From NCBI RefSeq assembly GCF_046054165.1, contig NZ_JBFNXK010000001.1, positions 124,001 through 188,000 of the forward strand: a stretch of DNA of 64,000 nt, written 5' to 3'. Positions 46,965-55,682 of the stretch are shown here, piece by piece. The notes under the pieces were generated by a model that was given only the letters and a program-made list of their open reading frames with translations, made no database searches and was not told the origin of the DNA. Made by a program: the position numbers and the translations under genes. The DNA is from Celerinatantimonas sp046054165. GTDB taxonomy: Bacteria; Pseudomonadota; Gammaproteobacteria; Enterobacterales; Celerinatantimonadaceae. Within the stretch, counting starts at the first letter, position 1. Each line of letters opens with the position of its first letter.

Positions 46965-47441
46965 ACCCTTTCCTTGTGGTTATCACCCTACTTTTTTCTT
47001 GACTATGTTTTGATAAAACACTGTAAACCTGATGACTCATGACGTACCGCATATGAGATGTAAGACAGCTCTTCCTAAAAATAGTTTAGGCAGCGCTGTG
47101 CGCGAACCAGGCTCAATTATTCAGACTAATATGCACGTGGCATTAAAACCGAATCAATGAGGTTTGTTCATAAAACGGCGGTGTCTAAATCCAGCTCAAA
47201 TCGTGGCAAAACTACTCACGAGAGCTTGAAAGATCTAACACAAATAAAACATTTATTTTACATTTATGCGAGAGTAGACTGAAAAACCTGTCGGAGCCCG
47301 TTATAAATCACGGAATCGAATATGCTAAATTTAAATGGATTTAGCGTTGAGCAAAACGAACCCCGCCATATGCAATCCTTCTGATTCGCCAGTTTTACTC
47401 TGACGAAATTGTGCCAATTCATAAAGACGGAGACAGTACAG
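46965..47441. other. Intergenic region with a trace of the MITE-like repeat
   Basis: 477 bases between divergent genes. Bases 47184-47225 match the right interior of copy B (TCTAAATcCAG.CTC, TGGCAAAACTACTCACGA). A stem-like pair TCTTCCTAAA / TTTAGGCAG lies near 47070-47095. No coding sequence was found. Confidence 0.5.
47184..47225. repeat. Decayed trace of the MITE-like repeat
   Basis: About 40 bases resemble copy B at 30060-30098, with the same order of TCTAAATC-type, GGC(T)GCAAAACTA and TCACGA segments. Both element ends are lost. Confidence 0.4.
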
Positions 47442-47906
47442 ATGTCATATATCCGATTTTCCAAAACTTTAATTGCTCTTACACTATTCGGAACAACACT
47501 AGCCACCTCAACCGTTGCTCAAGCTGCTGATGCTCTAAAAGCAACAATTAGCGCTTATCCAGACACCCATGCGAAAGTCCGTGGCCATGTTGCTGCAAAA
47601 TTTAACTCGGGTTACGTCACCATCAGATACAACCTGACTGGCTTAACTCCGAATGCCAACGGTGGGCTACACATCCATGCTGGGACCAGTTGTAAAACGG
47701 CCAAAGAGGTCGGGGGGCATTATTTCGCTCCCAAAGATCAAGGGGATTATTGGAAAAATGCCAACTGGGTATCCGATTCGAAAGGCCATGCCAAAGGTAG
47801 TTTCCGACTGCTGTCGGGCTTAGATCGTAAAGATAATTTACATCATGCCGTCGTCGTTCATGACAGTCACGGCGACCGCATTGGCTGCGGTATTTTGCAG
47901 GGGTAA
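47442..47906 (+). CDS. Secreted Cu/Zn superoxide dismutase-like protein
   Basis: 154 residues from the ATG at 47442 (GGAG upstream), with a signal peptide cleaved near A-Q-A (about 28). The mature domain shows G-L-H-I-H-A-G (two Cu ligands), G-G-H-Y-F (bridging His) and H-A-V-V-V-H-D (fourth Cu ligand), with a G-C-G-I-L end as in Cu/Zn SOD. Two Cys fit the conserved disulfide. The zinc-loop ligands His/His/Asp after G-G-H are not in the usual positions, so it may be a Cu-only or inactive form. Periplasmic location is expected. Confidence 0.7.
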   Translation: MSYIRFSKTLIALTLFGTTLATSTVAQAADALKATISAYPDTHAKVRGHVAAKFNSGYVTIRYNLTGLTPNANGGLHIHAGTSCKTAKEVGGHYFAPKDQGDYWKNANWVSDSKGHAKGSFRLLSGLDRKDNLHHAVVVHDSHGDRIGCGILQG

Positions 47907-48353
47907 ATCTCAAAATAACATCAGTTTTACCCTATCAAGAATGCTTACATAAGCTCGCAAAGAAAAATCTGAACAATCAATGCGAGCTTATTTGATATTC
48001 AATTTAACCTGAAATCGAGATAAAAAGGGGAACAATAAGCTGGTTTGGCGATCAGCTCTTTCGACCAAGATTAACCCCTCGCAAAGGAACCTGTTATATC
48101 AAGACGATGAATGACCAACTGAAAAATATCTCCCAAATGAAACATTCCTGCCATCGGAGTTTACACGGATTCATGCTGAACTTACTTGGCGGATTAATCG
48201 CGTACTGCCTGAAACCCCAAAGCCACCGCTTAATATCACAAGTACTGAAAAATCTCAGCTGATGGCTTAAACCGCTCTGAGGTTATTTAGATTCACTATC
48301 GATTTTCATACTCATGAAATCTTCAAAAAAGCATTAAGAATTCCGTAATCCCA
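47907..48353. other. Intergenic region holding an IS remnant
   Basis: 447 bases; 48029-48262 is the transposase remnant listed below. No intact gene. Confidence 0.6.
48029..48262 (+). pseudogene. IS982-family transposase, C-terminal remnant
   Basis: An open stretch of 77 codons ending in TGA. It contains N-D-Q-L-K-N-I-S-Q-M-K-H-S, H-R-S-L-H-G-F-M-L-N-L-L-G-G-L-I-A-Y-C, the typical C-terminus of IS982-family transposases. The start and the catalytic DDE residues are absent, and no inverted ends were identified around it. Confidence 0.75.
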
Positions 48354-48986
48354 TCAATCGTTGCACGGTTGAAGATACTCACTGGATAAGCGAGTATCAG
48401 GTGCCGAATGCTGAAACCACGACGAGATCCAATCAGGGCCTGCATCAGAAAAACCATGCTGAGAAGGTAACTCAACTTCAGTGTTCTTAAATTGACCACT
48501 GATTAATTTAGCTCTGACTATCGGCACATGTCCCATTTCACCTCGAGGATACTCATAGATCCCCGTGATCCTTAATTGAGTCCCCACGCCCACCGGTGCA
48601 ATCATGCTCCGCTGTTTTTCAAATAATAATTTGGGAAACATCTTTTTATCCCATGAATGGCGTGAACTTAAATACTCACGCCAAGAACTGGGATATTGAT
48701 AATGATATGTGTGGATACCTTGCTGATACGCTTTGGGAGCAAATCCCTGAATGCCGGTACAAAAGCTACTGTCACCAAAACGCCCAGCCTGTAAATCAGC
48801 ACAACGTGCTTCATATAAAAAAGCAGGCTTCTTTATTGTAAAGCAGGCGGCTCGTAATGGCTGATACTGTTTATCGTCAGTATGATCAACAATTCCGGAG
48901 GCACATCCACCCAATAACAGCGCCATGCTCAAAATAGTCATATATTTCACAATTAAACCGATGATTCCTTTTCTATTGATTCTCAA
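48354..48986 (-). CDS. Hypothetical lipoprotein
   Basis: 210 residues with lipobox L-L-G-G-C (Cys28). The mature part has several Cys (C-F-T-I, R-C-A-D, F-C-T-G, Q-P-C-N-D) that may form disulfides, and a central G-T-Q-L-R-I-T-G-I-Y-E-Y-P-R-G-E strand pattern. Function unknown. The +2 residue is Ala, compatible with the outer membrane. Confidence 0.65.
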   Translation of the reverse strand: MRINRKGIIGLIVKYMTILSMALLLGGCASGIVDHTDDKQYQPLRAACFTIKKPAFLYEARCADLQAGRFGDSSFCTGIQGFAPKAYQQGIHTYHYQYPSSWREYLSSRHSWDKKMFPKLLFEKQRSMIAPVGVGTQLRITGIYEYPRGEMGHVPIVRAKLISGQFKNTEVELPSQHGFSDAGPDWISSWFQHSAPDTRLSSEYLQPCND

Positions 48987-49017
48987 TCATATTGATGCCA
49001 TCAACCGTAAGAAATAG

Positions 49018-49443
49018 CTACAGTTCATCTGGCCCTGCATCCATAAACTGGGGGAGATCGTCATCCAGATGGAGCCAGTTTATTTTACTTTGACACCAAA
49101 TATGATATTGCGGTTTGACCGCAGTCGGATCATCCAGCGAACATAACGTCACATCAATCGTTTTTGGATCTTGCATCGCTCTAAACGCTAATGGCGTGCC
49201 ACAGTGGGAACAAAACTCCCGTTGATAATTTGCACTTGAGGCATACACACCGATTTCACCTTGGGTATAAGAAAATCCTGTAAAAGGAATCGTCAACCAG
49301 GCAACCGCAGGTGCACCACTGGCCCTCTGGCAGAGCTTACAATGACAAAACCCGGCATCAATTAAAATAGCATCGATGGCATAGCGAATCGCACCACATA
49401 AACAACCGCCCTGCAACGTTACAATATGATTTGAGTCATTCAT
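49018..49443 (-). CDS. GFA-family (glutathione-dependent formaldehyde-activating-like) protein
   Basis: 141 residues from the ATG at 49443, preceded by AAAGGA. The zinc-binding Cys pattern is complete: G-G-C-L-C-G at about 11-16, F-C-H-C-K-L-C-Q-R-A-S-G at about 30-41 and F-C-S-H-C-G-T-P-L at about 81-89. The family holds zinc in a CENP-V/GFA fold. Most members have no proven formaldehyde role. Confidence 0.85.
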   Translation of the reverse strand: MNDSNHIVTLQGGCLCGAIRYAIDAILIDAGFCHCKLCQRASGAPAVAWLTIPFTGFSYTQGEIGVYASSANYQREFCSHCGTPLAFRAMQDPKTIDVTLCSLDDPTAVKPQYHIWCQSKINWLHLDDDLPQFMDAGPDEL

Positions 49444-49480
49444 TAGTATTTTCCTTTGCGCTTGAATCACGATGCGATGC

Positions 49481-49945
49481 CTAATCCAACACCCTTATTT
49501 TTCTCGCTGGATTTCCGGCATAAATTGCTTTCTCGGTAATATTTTGGGTCACAACACTTCCAGCGCCAATGACGGCACCGGAACATATTGTGACAGGAAG
49601 AAGGGTTGCATTAGAACCAATCGCAACATGATCACCGATTTGGGCTCGCCCCCAGTGGTCCGGATTGGGATCTGGATGACCATTCTTAAAGAGATCATTC
49701 GTAAACATGACCCCATGCCCAATAAAACAATCTTCACCGATAGTGACATACTCACAAATAAAACTATGCGATTGCACCTTCGTACGTGCACCAATCACGG
49801 TATTTTTTTGAATTTCGACAAATGGACCAATAAAAACATCGTCACCTAATCGACAACCATAAATATTACATGGTTCTACTATCTTGACGTTTTCACCTAA
49901 TGCGACGTCTACCAGACCAGATGTTAATAAATGAGGTTCGGGCAT
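49481..49945 (-). CDS. Hexapeptide-repeat acyltransferase, WlbB/WbpD type
   Basis: 154 residues, almost entirely hexapeptide repeats of a left-handed beta helix (V-K-I-V-E-P-C-N-I-Y-G-C, I-G-P-F-V-E-I-Q, V-A-I-G-S-N-A-T-L-L, V-I-G-A-G-S-V-V-T). The C-terminal Y-A-G-N-P-A-R-K-I-R matches nucleotide-sugar N-acetyltransferases used in surface polysaccharide biosynthesis. No other polysaccharide genes are adjacent, so the substrate is uncertain. It converges on nothing and is followed by the GFA gene on the same strand. Confidence 0.8.
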   Translation of the reverse strand: MPEPHLLTSGLVDVALGENVKIVEPCNIYGCRLGDDVFIGPFVEIQKNTVIGARTKVQSHSFICEYVTIGEDCFIGHGVMFTNDLFKNGHPDPNPDHWGRAQIGDHVAIGSNATLLPVTICSGAVIGAGSVVTQNITEKAIYAGNPARKIRVLD

Positions 49946-50081
49946 GGCTCAACTCCATGATAAGGATTCAATCTAAATAAATGTTCTCATGCATCCAGAA
50001 CTAAAATCAGCCGAGATTTAAGTCTCTGTAATCGCGGCTGATGTCTGCAATATTAGAGTGTCAATAAATCATTCATGACGG

Positions 50082-50657
50082 CTATTCATCCGCATCAATT
50101 GCTTTGATAAATTTTGCAGGAATGCCCCCGACCACGGTTCCCGGTAGCACATCAGAAGTCACTACGGCTCCAGCGGCAATAACCGCATCATCGCCAATCG
50201 TAACACCTTGTAAAATAGTGACATTCGCACCTATCCACACATCTTTACCTATAATAATCGGGGCAACAAAGTTCCAATGTCTTTTTGCTCGGCTCAGACC
50301 ATGATTCACCGTAGCCATAACCACATTATGTCCGATCAATGTCCCATCACCGATCCGGATGCCGCCCTGATCCTGAAACTTACATCCCGCATTGATGAAG
50401 ACAGTTTTTCCAACGTGAATATTTTTCCCGAAATCACTATAAAAAGGAGGGAATAAGGTAAACGAAGCATCAACCTCGCTACCGGTCAGATCAGAAAATA
50501 AACTTCTAACTTCATCCGGGGAGTGATATGCATTATTTAAATTAGCGGTGATACGCATTGCTTCATTACTATATTTCACCAGAAGTTGATGGGCTCCATC
50601 GCCTTCCTTAATGGGAAGCCCTTGATTGAAATGTTCAAGTAACTCTTTCAAATCCAT
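50082..50657 (-). CDS. Maa/LacA-type sugar O-acetyltransferase
   Basis: 191 residues. A short helical N-terminal segment is followed by hexapeptide repeats (I-R-I-G-D-G-T-L-I-G-H-N-V, V-W-I-G-A-N-V-T-I, V-T-I-G-D-D-A-V-I-A-A-G-A-V-V-T). The catalytic His is in V-N-H-G (about 118), and the end reads G-I-P-A-K-F-I-K. It resembles the gene at 40924 but is clearly a separate family branch. Substrate unknown. Confidence 0.82.
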   Translation of the reverse strand: MDLKELLEHFNQGLPIKEGDGAHQLLVKYSNEAMRITANLNNAYHSPDEVRSLFSDLTGSEVDASFTLFPPFYSDFGKNIHVGKTVFINAGCKFQDQGGIRIGDGTLIGHNVVMATVNHGLSRAKRHWNFVAPIIIGKDVWIGANVTILQGVTIGDDAVIAAGAVVTSDVLPGTVVGGIPAKFIKAIDADE

Positions 50658-50925
50658 ATCAAATCTCTCTTATTTACCGAGCTTATACTCATGATGAAAA
50701 CTCAGATCACGACATTTATAGGACGATACACATTTGAGATCATGATTTAAACCTAAATTATCTTGATCGATTAAAAAACTATCGGCGCCATCAACTAAGT
50801 CGAGACATAAGCAGCGCGATACTCCTCGCTATCTCATATATTCCAACAGAACATCAAACAACCTACTCGGTTTACCCTAACGGGAATATAACTATCGATT
50901 ATTTTTCAGTCAAAAAACGTTATTT

Positions 50926-51867
50926 TTAAAGAGAAACATCATGATCTTTGGACCTTTCTAATCGCTCTGTCAATTGAATGTCTCTACCTTCTCCCGGGCG
51001 ACATAAGTCATAAATAATAGCCCATGATCCCTCCTGTTCTTGGGATAACAATTGTTTAAGACAATCTTGAATTTTAGGTTTTACCACCATATGATCACGG
51101 CCAATTGAGATAAGATGTAAGTTTACTTTTCGATGAATATTCTTTTTAATATGAGTCATCACCAGTTCAACTAAATGTTTAGCAATAGCAGTATTGAGCC
51201 AAATACGGGTATCTAAAGCATATTGATATATTGGTTCACATATTTTATCAATCTCATGTGGTTCTTTAGGTTGCCTAAAGACTTTCAATAGCTTATTCGG
51301 GGTTTCTCTGGCGATATAAGACCGAATATTACCTAACAATATTTCTAACGATTTTTTCATCTGTGGTGTGACATCATTATTTTTGTGATTGTATTTATAA
51401 TTTTGAAGTAAACAAGCATCAATTTCTTTTAATAATGAACAAATTTTAGATTTATTATTTGGATGTTCTTGTAATATTTTTTTAATAGCCAGATATTTTT
51501 CTAGTATCTGTAGAAGGAGCCCATAGCTAGGAAGTTCCCACCCAGTAACAGAGATACTCTCCTGAGCACTATATTGTTTAAAAACATCCTCTTTCTTAAT
51601 TTCCCATTGCTTATCATCTTCATCATAGGCATATATCTGAAAGATATTTTCTAAGGCTATTTTGGAATCAGCTTCAGCTACATTCAAGGTCGGACGAGTT
51701 AGATAATCCAACGGTTTATCATGAGCATCACCAATAATCGCCATGACATTTAAAATCTCCCCCTCTGGAGTCTCATCATATATTCGCTTTACTTCAGAGT
51801 AGATTGTTGGATAAAAATTATTCTTAAGGGCTCCTGGCGTAACTTCTTTTATAATAGGATCAGGCAT
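50926..51867 (-). CDS. Orphan 313-residue protein, function unknown
   Basis: Not recognised. The protein is soluble, without signal peptide or membrane segment, rich in Lys, Ile and Asn, and probably mostly helical. The N-terminal 60 residues are acidic (Y-D-E-T-P-E-G-E-I, I-I-G-D-A-H-D-K). A helical region spans about 110-255, and the C-terminal end is charged (R-P-G-E-G-R-D, E-R-S-K-D-H-D). It is more AT-rich than core genes, and 268 AT-rich bases separate it from the acetyltransferase. Acquired origin is likely. Confidence 0.5.
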   Translation of the reverse strand: MPDPIIKEVTPGALKNNFYPTIYSEVKRIYDETPEGEILNVMAIIGDAHDKPLDYLTRPTLNVAEADSKIALENIFQIYAYDEDDKQWEIKKEDVFKQYSAQESISVTGWELPSYGLLLQILEKYLAIKKILQEHPNNKSKICSLLKEIDACLLQNYKYNHKNNDVTPQMKKSLEILLGNIRSYIARETPNKLLKVFRQPKEPHEIDKICEPIYQYALDTRIWLNTAIAKHLVELVMTHIKKNIHRKVNLHLISIGRDHMVVKPKIQDCLKQLLSQEQEGSWAIIYDLCRPGEGRDIQLTERLERSKDHDVSL

Positions 51868-52002
51868 ATCAATGAACCGGCAAATTTTACAATTGCCCTA
51901 TAGTTTAAAATTCGGTTGAATAATTTACTGAGTGAAATGAATTTTAAATAAGGTTAAAGGCATGATTCCCCATTCGCCTCACGTTCAAGACATCACTCTT
52001 TG

Positions 52003-52650
52003 TTAGTTAGATTGACGAGACTGGTCTGCAATTTTCTGTTTGAACAACGCCTTAACCCCCGTAAAATCAGACTGAATCACAAATGCCCCCGTGGTACAAA
52101 AATAACGGGCGATTTGCTGTTGCCCCGGGCGAAAAATCAATCCATAACCATCCTCTTCCGGGCAGAGTGAAAACTCATCGGCACGATATTGTTTTCCCTG
52201 TTCACTAAAACAACGCTCAAAGAACTGCAGAAGTTCATGAGCTTGGGGGGATTTAAATCGCTGTTCACCAATAGTGGCCGCCGTTTTATCCGATACTAAT
52301 ACTAAATAATCATGCTCACTATATTTCATAATATTAAATAGTTTTTGTCGCTGCGGTTGGGTTGGTTTTACCGCGACATGCACACGGCCACGCGCTTCAT
52401 AACGAATGACACCTGTTGCCACCATCAAATTTACAATGGTGATTTCATCACAAATCCCTTGCATATCCTCGGGTAATAAAGCAGCCACCGCACGATGATA
52501 CTGCTTTAGACTCAGATTAGATCGCTGCAAATTAAGCAGCCGACCATCAGGCAAAATATACCCACCATCTTTGTTCGAATGAGTCACACCGAAGTTTTCA
52601 ATGAGCCGATTTAATAAATATTCAGCAAAATTAGGATCAGATTGAACCAT
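52003..52650 (-). CDS. Hypothetical protein
   Basis: 215 residues, not recognised. No signal or membrane segment. Visible features are G-Y-I-L-P-D-G-R-L-L-N-L near 29-40, a central L-V-L-V-S-D-K-T-A-A-T-I strand, and F-R-P-G-Q-Q-Q-I-A-R-Y-F-C near the C-terminus. The start at 52650 is one of several possible. Codon use resembles the chromosomal background. Confidence 0.5.
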   Translation of the reverse strand: MVQSDPNFAEYLLNRLIENFGVTHSNKDGGYILPDGRLLNLQRSNLSLKQYHRAVAALLPEDMQGICDEITIVNLMVATGVIRYEARGRVHVAVKPTQPQRQKLFNIMKYSEHDYLVLVSDKTAATIGEQRFKSPQAHELLQFFERCFSEQGKQYRADEFSLCPEEDGYGLIFRPGQQQIARYFCTTGAFVIQSDFTGVKALFKQKIADQSRQSN

Positions 52651-53031
52651 ATCAGTCTTTATAAGTGTTACTTCACCAACGCTATTATAGTGACTTCACT
52701 CTACTTTTGCTGGCTATATGAAGATCCCATATCAAATCATTCCATCAGATTGCAACATCCATAAATGTTTACGGAAAGATAAAAGACCTATCGCCTGCTG
52801 TGCACCTGAATATATTTAGTTAAAAAATATCTTATTCAAGTCGTACTAAATCGCGGTTCATCATTGTGCTCCACCCAAAGAATAGAAGTTATTCCGATAA
52901 GTCGTTCCACCCGCGTCGGGGATGACTTGCTGGGGCTCCATAGAGAGCGGTGATACGTGTTGCCGTTGGCCTTGCTGGCCTCTGTGACCTCGTCTTAGGA
53001 ACACTTAATTAAATAAACACTTCAAGATTCG
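52651..53031. other. Intergenic region with repeat
   Basis: 381 bases; 52861-53012 is the repeat listed below. The remainder is AT-rich spacer. No gene found. Confidence 0.5.
52861..53012. repeat. GATAAGTC/CAGGGATGAC-type repeat, long copy
   Basis: Opens with TCATTGTGCTCCACCCAA, contains CCGATAAGTCGTTCCACCCG and GTCGGGGATGACTTG, and ends TTAGGAACACTTAATTAA. All these blocks appear in the same order at 41955-42060. The insert between centre and right end is longer here. Confidence 0.6.
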
Positions 53032-53502
53032 TCACGAAAGGTCACCCCGCCCAGCATGTAGCCTTTGGGCCGCTTTACTGGCCGCTGAAACTTTTGCAAC
53101 CCAAATACCTAAAATAATCAGAGTAACCGCCAATAGGTGACTCCAAAGTGCAGATGCAGGATGACGGAACTGGTCAATAACAACACCCACGATCATCTGA
53201 CCACTCATAATCAACATGGCTGCCTGTGTCGATCCCATCCGCGGCAAAACATAACTATTAATAGCGACAAAAAAAGCGCCCATTGCGCCGCCTAAATAAG
53301 CATAAATTGGAGCATTCAAATGAAATGAGGGAATACCATTTTCCCAGACCACAATCATCAATGTTAAAAAAACAAAACCACCGATATGGTTGCACAATGA
53401 CGCATAAAAAGCATTGCGTTCCATACTCAGTCGGCCATTAATAGCACGACTCAAGCTAATGCAAATACCATTAACCCAAGCAATCATAACAAATATAATC
53501 AT
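53032..53502 (-). CDS. DMT-family (DUF606/YdcZ) transporter, subunit 1
   Basis: 156 residues with four or five transmembrane helices and no periplasmic domain. G-G-A-M-G-A-F-F-V-A-I-N-S and G-S-T-Q-A-A-M-L-I-M-S-G-Q are typical of the DUF606 branch of the drug/metabolite superfamily. It lies 4 bases after its paralogue on the same strand, suggesting a two-protein exporter. The last codons and stop (53032-53044) coincide with sequence TCACGAAAGGTCA, a match to the right end of the MITE-like repeat, so the C-terminus may have been altered. Confidence 0.75.
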   Translation of the reverse strand: MIIFVMIAWVNGICISLSRAINGRLSMERNAFYASLCNHIGGFVFLTLMIVVWENGIPSFHLNAPIYAYLGGAMGAFFVAINSYVLPRMGSTQAAMLIMSGQMIVGVVIDQFRHPASALWSHLLAVTLIILGIWVAKVSAASKAAQRLHAGRGDLS

Positions 53503-53506
53503 AAGG

Positions 53507-53968
53507 TTATCTATAAAATATCAAAAGTGTGCTACCGCAAAGGATGAGCACTATAGACCCAAAATCCAACAGGCTGAATCGGCATTTCATCACCCCAAAC
53601 CAGCCTCCTAAATCGGATAACAATCCAAATAGAATCTGACCGGTAAGCATCAATCCCAGTGTTCCGGCTAGCTCCAATGGGCTATTTACAGCTATCGAGG
53701 CCAGTAAGACCGTGAATGCTCCGGGGATTCCCCCTAGATAGCTCCAAATCGGTGGCTTGCTTACAATAATTTTTTTAAGGCCGCTTTTTCTCTCCCCCAA
53801 ACTTACCCATAGTAACCAAGCGACAATGGCACCAGAGCCATGTGCAAACCAAGAGGCCAGCCAAGGTGAACTCCATGTTGCCAGCGTGCTGTTGGCCGCA
53901 ATCATGGTTGTCAATAATCCCCCCGCACCAAATGCCATCAAAAAAATATGACGTGTTGAATGCATCAT
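53507..53968 (-). CDS. DMT-family (DUF606/YdcZ) transporter, subunit 2
   Basis: 153 residues with about five membrane helices, showing Y-L-G-G-I-P-G-A-F-T-V-L-L-A-S and L-G-L-M-L-T-G-Q-I-L-F-G. The match to the neighbouring subunit in those motifs indicates gene duplication, and paired DUF606 proteins are common. It is divergent from a LysR gene 102 bases away. Substrate unknown. Confidence 0.75.
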   Translation of the reverse strand: MMHSTRHIFLMAFGAGGLLTTMIAANSTLATWSSPWLASWFAHGSGAIVAWLLWVSLGERKSGLKKIIVSKPPIWSYLGGIPGAFTVLLASIAVNSPLELAGTLGLMLTGQILFGLLSDLGGWFGVMKCRFSLLDFGSIVLILCGSTLLIFYR

Positions 53969-54070
53969 TAAAACCCTTCCAAATAATCCATTCTGAATTT
54001 TAAAAAATAATCAAATTTGGTATAACCCTGCTCATAGGAAACATATTGTTGATGTAAGGTTGACAAAATA

Positions 54071-55012
54071 ATGGATAAATTTTCATCAATTCCATTTTTT
54101 ATTGCTGTGGTAGAAACCGGCAGTTTTTCCAGTGCTGCTAAAAAGCTAATGATGACGAAATCAGCAGTCAGCAAACGTATCAGCCAATTTGAAAGTGAAC
54201 TCGGTGTTAAGTTAATCAATCGAACTACCCGCAAGCTCAGTTTGACCGAAGCCGGTTTTAAATATTATGAATATGTAAAGGCTGCGCATCAGCTCGCCAA
54301 AGAAGGTGAAGATGCCATCTCAAACATGCAAGACAGCGCTCAAGGACTCTTGCGAATTACCGTACCGATGGTGTTCGGCATACGGCATATCTCTCCTATC
54401 ATTCCTGATTTTCTGGCGCAAAATCCCCAGATTGAACTAGAGATATGCATGGATGATCGAGTCGTTGACTTAGTCGGGGAAGGATTTGATATGGGGATCC
54501 GCATCGGACACTTGAACGATTCGTCACTGATCGCCCGAACGTTATCCCCTTGCACCAGCGTGCTTTGCGCCGCACCTCATTATCTTCAACAACATGGAAC
54601 GCCACATACCCCAGAGGAACTGCATCAGCATAATTGTCTGCTCTATAGCTACTATCGCGGCGGTTTATCCTGGAATTTTAACGGTCCTGACAAAGAGGAA
54701 CGTATTCTGCCCAAAGGCAATTATAAGGCGAATAACAGCGATGTATTATATGATGCGTTATTGGCTGGCATTGGCATCGGCCAAATGCCGAAATTTATTG
54801 TGGGTCCAGCGCTAGCCGATGGTCGCCTGATTTCTTTACTCCCCGATTATCATCTTCCTCTGCATCATATTTTTGCCGTTTATCCACAAAGGCGGTTCAT
54901 GCCGGAAAAAATGCGTCGGCTACTCACTTTCTTTACGACACGCTTTAATGAGAACTCTGACTATCGAAAAAATTATGAAAATGACATCAATAAGCATCCG
55001 TTCAACCGATAA
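54071..55012 (+). CDS. LysR-family regulator
   Basis: 313 residues. The helix-turn-helix is S-F-S-S-A-A-K-K-L-M-M-T-K-S-A-V-S-K-R (about 17-35). The effector domain has G-L-L-R-I-T-V-P-M-V-F-G (about 95) and resembles the CrgA/DsdC-like group. Its position opposite the DMT pair suggests that it controls that exporter. Its stop overlaps the 3' end of the converging hydrolase gene by 11 bases. Confidence 0.88.
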   Translation: MDKFSSIPFFIAVVETGSFSSAAKKLMMTKSAVSKRISQFESELGVKLINRTTRKLSLTEAGFKYYEYVKAAHQLAKEGEDAISNMQDSAQGLLRITVPMVFGIRHISPIIPDFLAQNPQIELEICMDDRVVDLVGEGFDMGIRIGHLNDSSLIARTLSPCTSVLCAAPHYLQQHGTPHTPEELHQHNCLLYSYYRGGLSWNFNGPDKEERILPKGNYKANNSDVLYDALLAGIGIGQMPKFIVGPALADGRLISLLPDYHLPLHHIFAVYPQRRFMPEKMRRLLTFFTTRFNENSDYRKNYENDINKHPFNR

Positions 55013-55682
55013 CTAGTCGCTTAGCCTGACAATAGGCACCCAAAATACCATTTTCACGTTGCATCGTATCCAAGACCCCTTGATGTAAACTGGCATTGGC
55101 AGCGCCACAACAATCCTCAACGAGCAAACAATCATAACCGCGATCATTTGCTTCACGTATTGTTGATGAGACACAGACATCAGTTGTAACGCCAAAAATA
55201 ATTAATTGGCGGATCTGTTGCACTCGTAAAATATGTTCTAAATCAGTCGCATAAAAGGCACTATTCCCAGGCTTATCAATCACGATTTCCCCCGTAATCG
55301 GGGTCATTTCATCTAAAAAATCACAGCCATATTCACCGCGAACCAAAAAACGACCTAAAGGCCCCCGGCTCCCAATAGCAGCGCTATGCTCCGCTTTTAA
55401 ACGTTTATTTAGATTGAGGTCAACTAACTCAGGACGATGACTCTCTCGTGTATGAATAATCAATAAATTCTGCTTTCTCAGCCATGCTAAGAGTTGCTGC
55501 GCTTTGGGAAGAGACTGGGTTAAATGCTGATTCGATTCACCAAGAAACGCGAAATACCCTTTGGGATCTAAAAAATCGCGTTGCATATCAATCACAATAG
55601 CTGCAGTGTCTTCATTTGACCAATGCCCCACGAGCGGCCATGTATACGGGGTTGCCTCAATCGGATGATAATCACGGTTCAT
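55002..55682 (-). CDS. Isochorismatase-family cysteine hydrolase
   Basis: 226 residues from the ATG at 55682, whose ATGA overlaps the stop of the binding-protein gene, implying translational coupling. The Asp-Lys-Cys triad is present: D in V-I-D-M-Q-R-D-F, K in V-I-D-K-P-G-N-S and Cys in V-T-T-D-V-C-V-S-S. This group includes biuret/ureidoacrylate amidohydrolases (BiuH, RutB). Coupling to a solute-binding protein suggests a nitrogen-compound substrate; that is an inference. Confidence 0.8.
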   Translation of the reverse strand: MNRDYHPIEATPYTWPLVGHWSNEDTAAIVIDMQRDFLDPKGYFAFLGESNQHLTQSLPKAQQLLAWLRKQNLLIIHTRESHRPELVDLNLNKRLKAEHSAAIGSRGPLGRFLVRGEYGCDFLDEMTPITGEIVIDKPGNSAFYATDLEHILRVQQIRQLIIFGVTTDVCVSSTIREANDRGYDCLLVEDCCGAANASLHQGVLDTMQRENGILGAYCQAKRLVIG

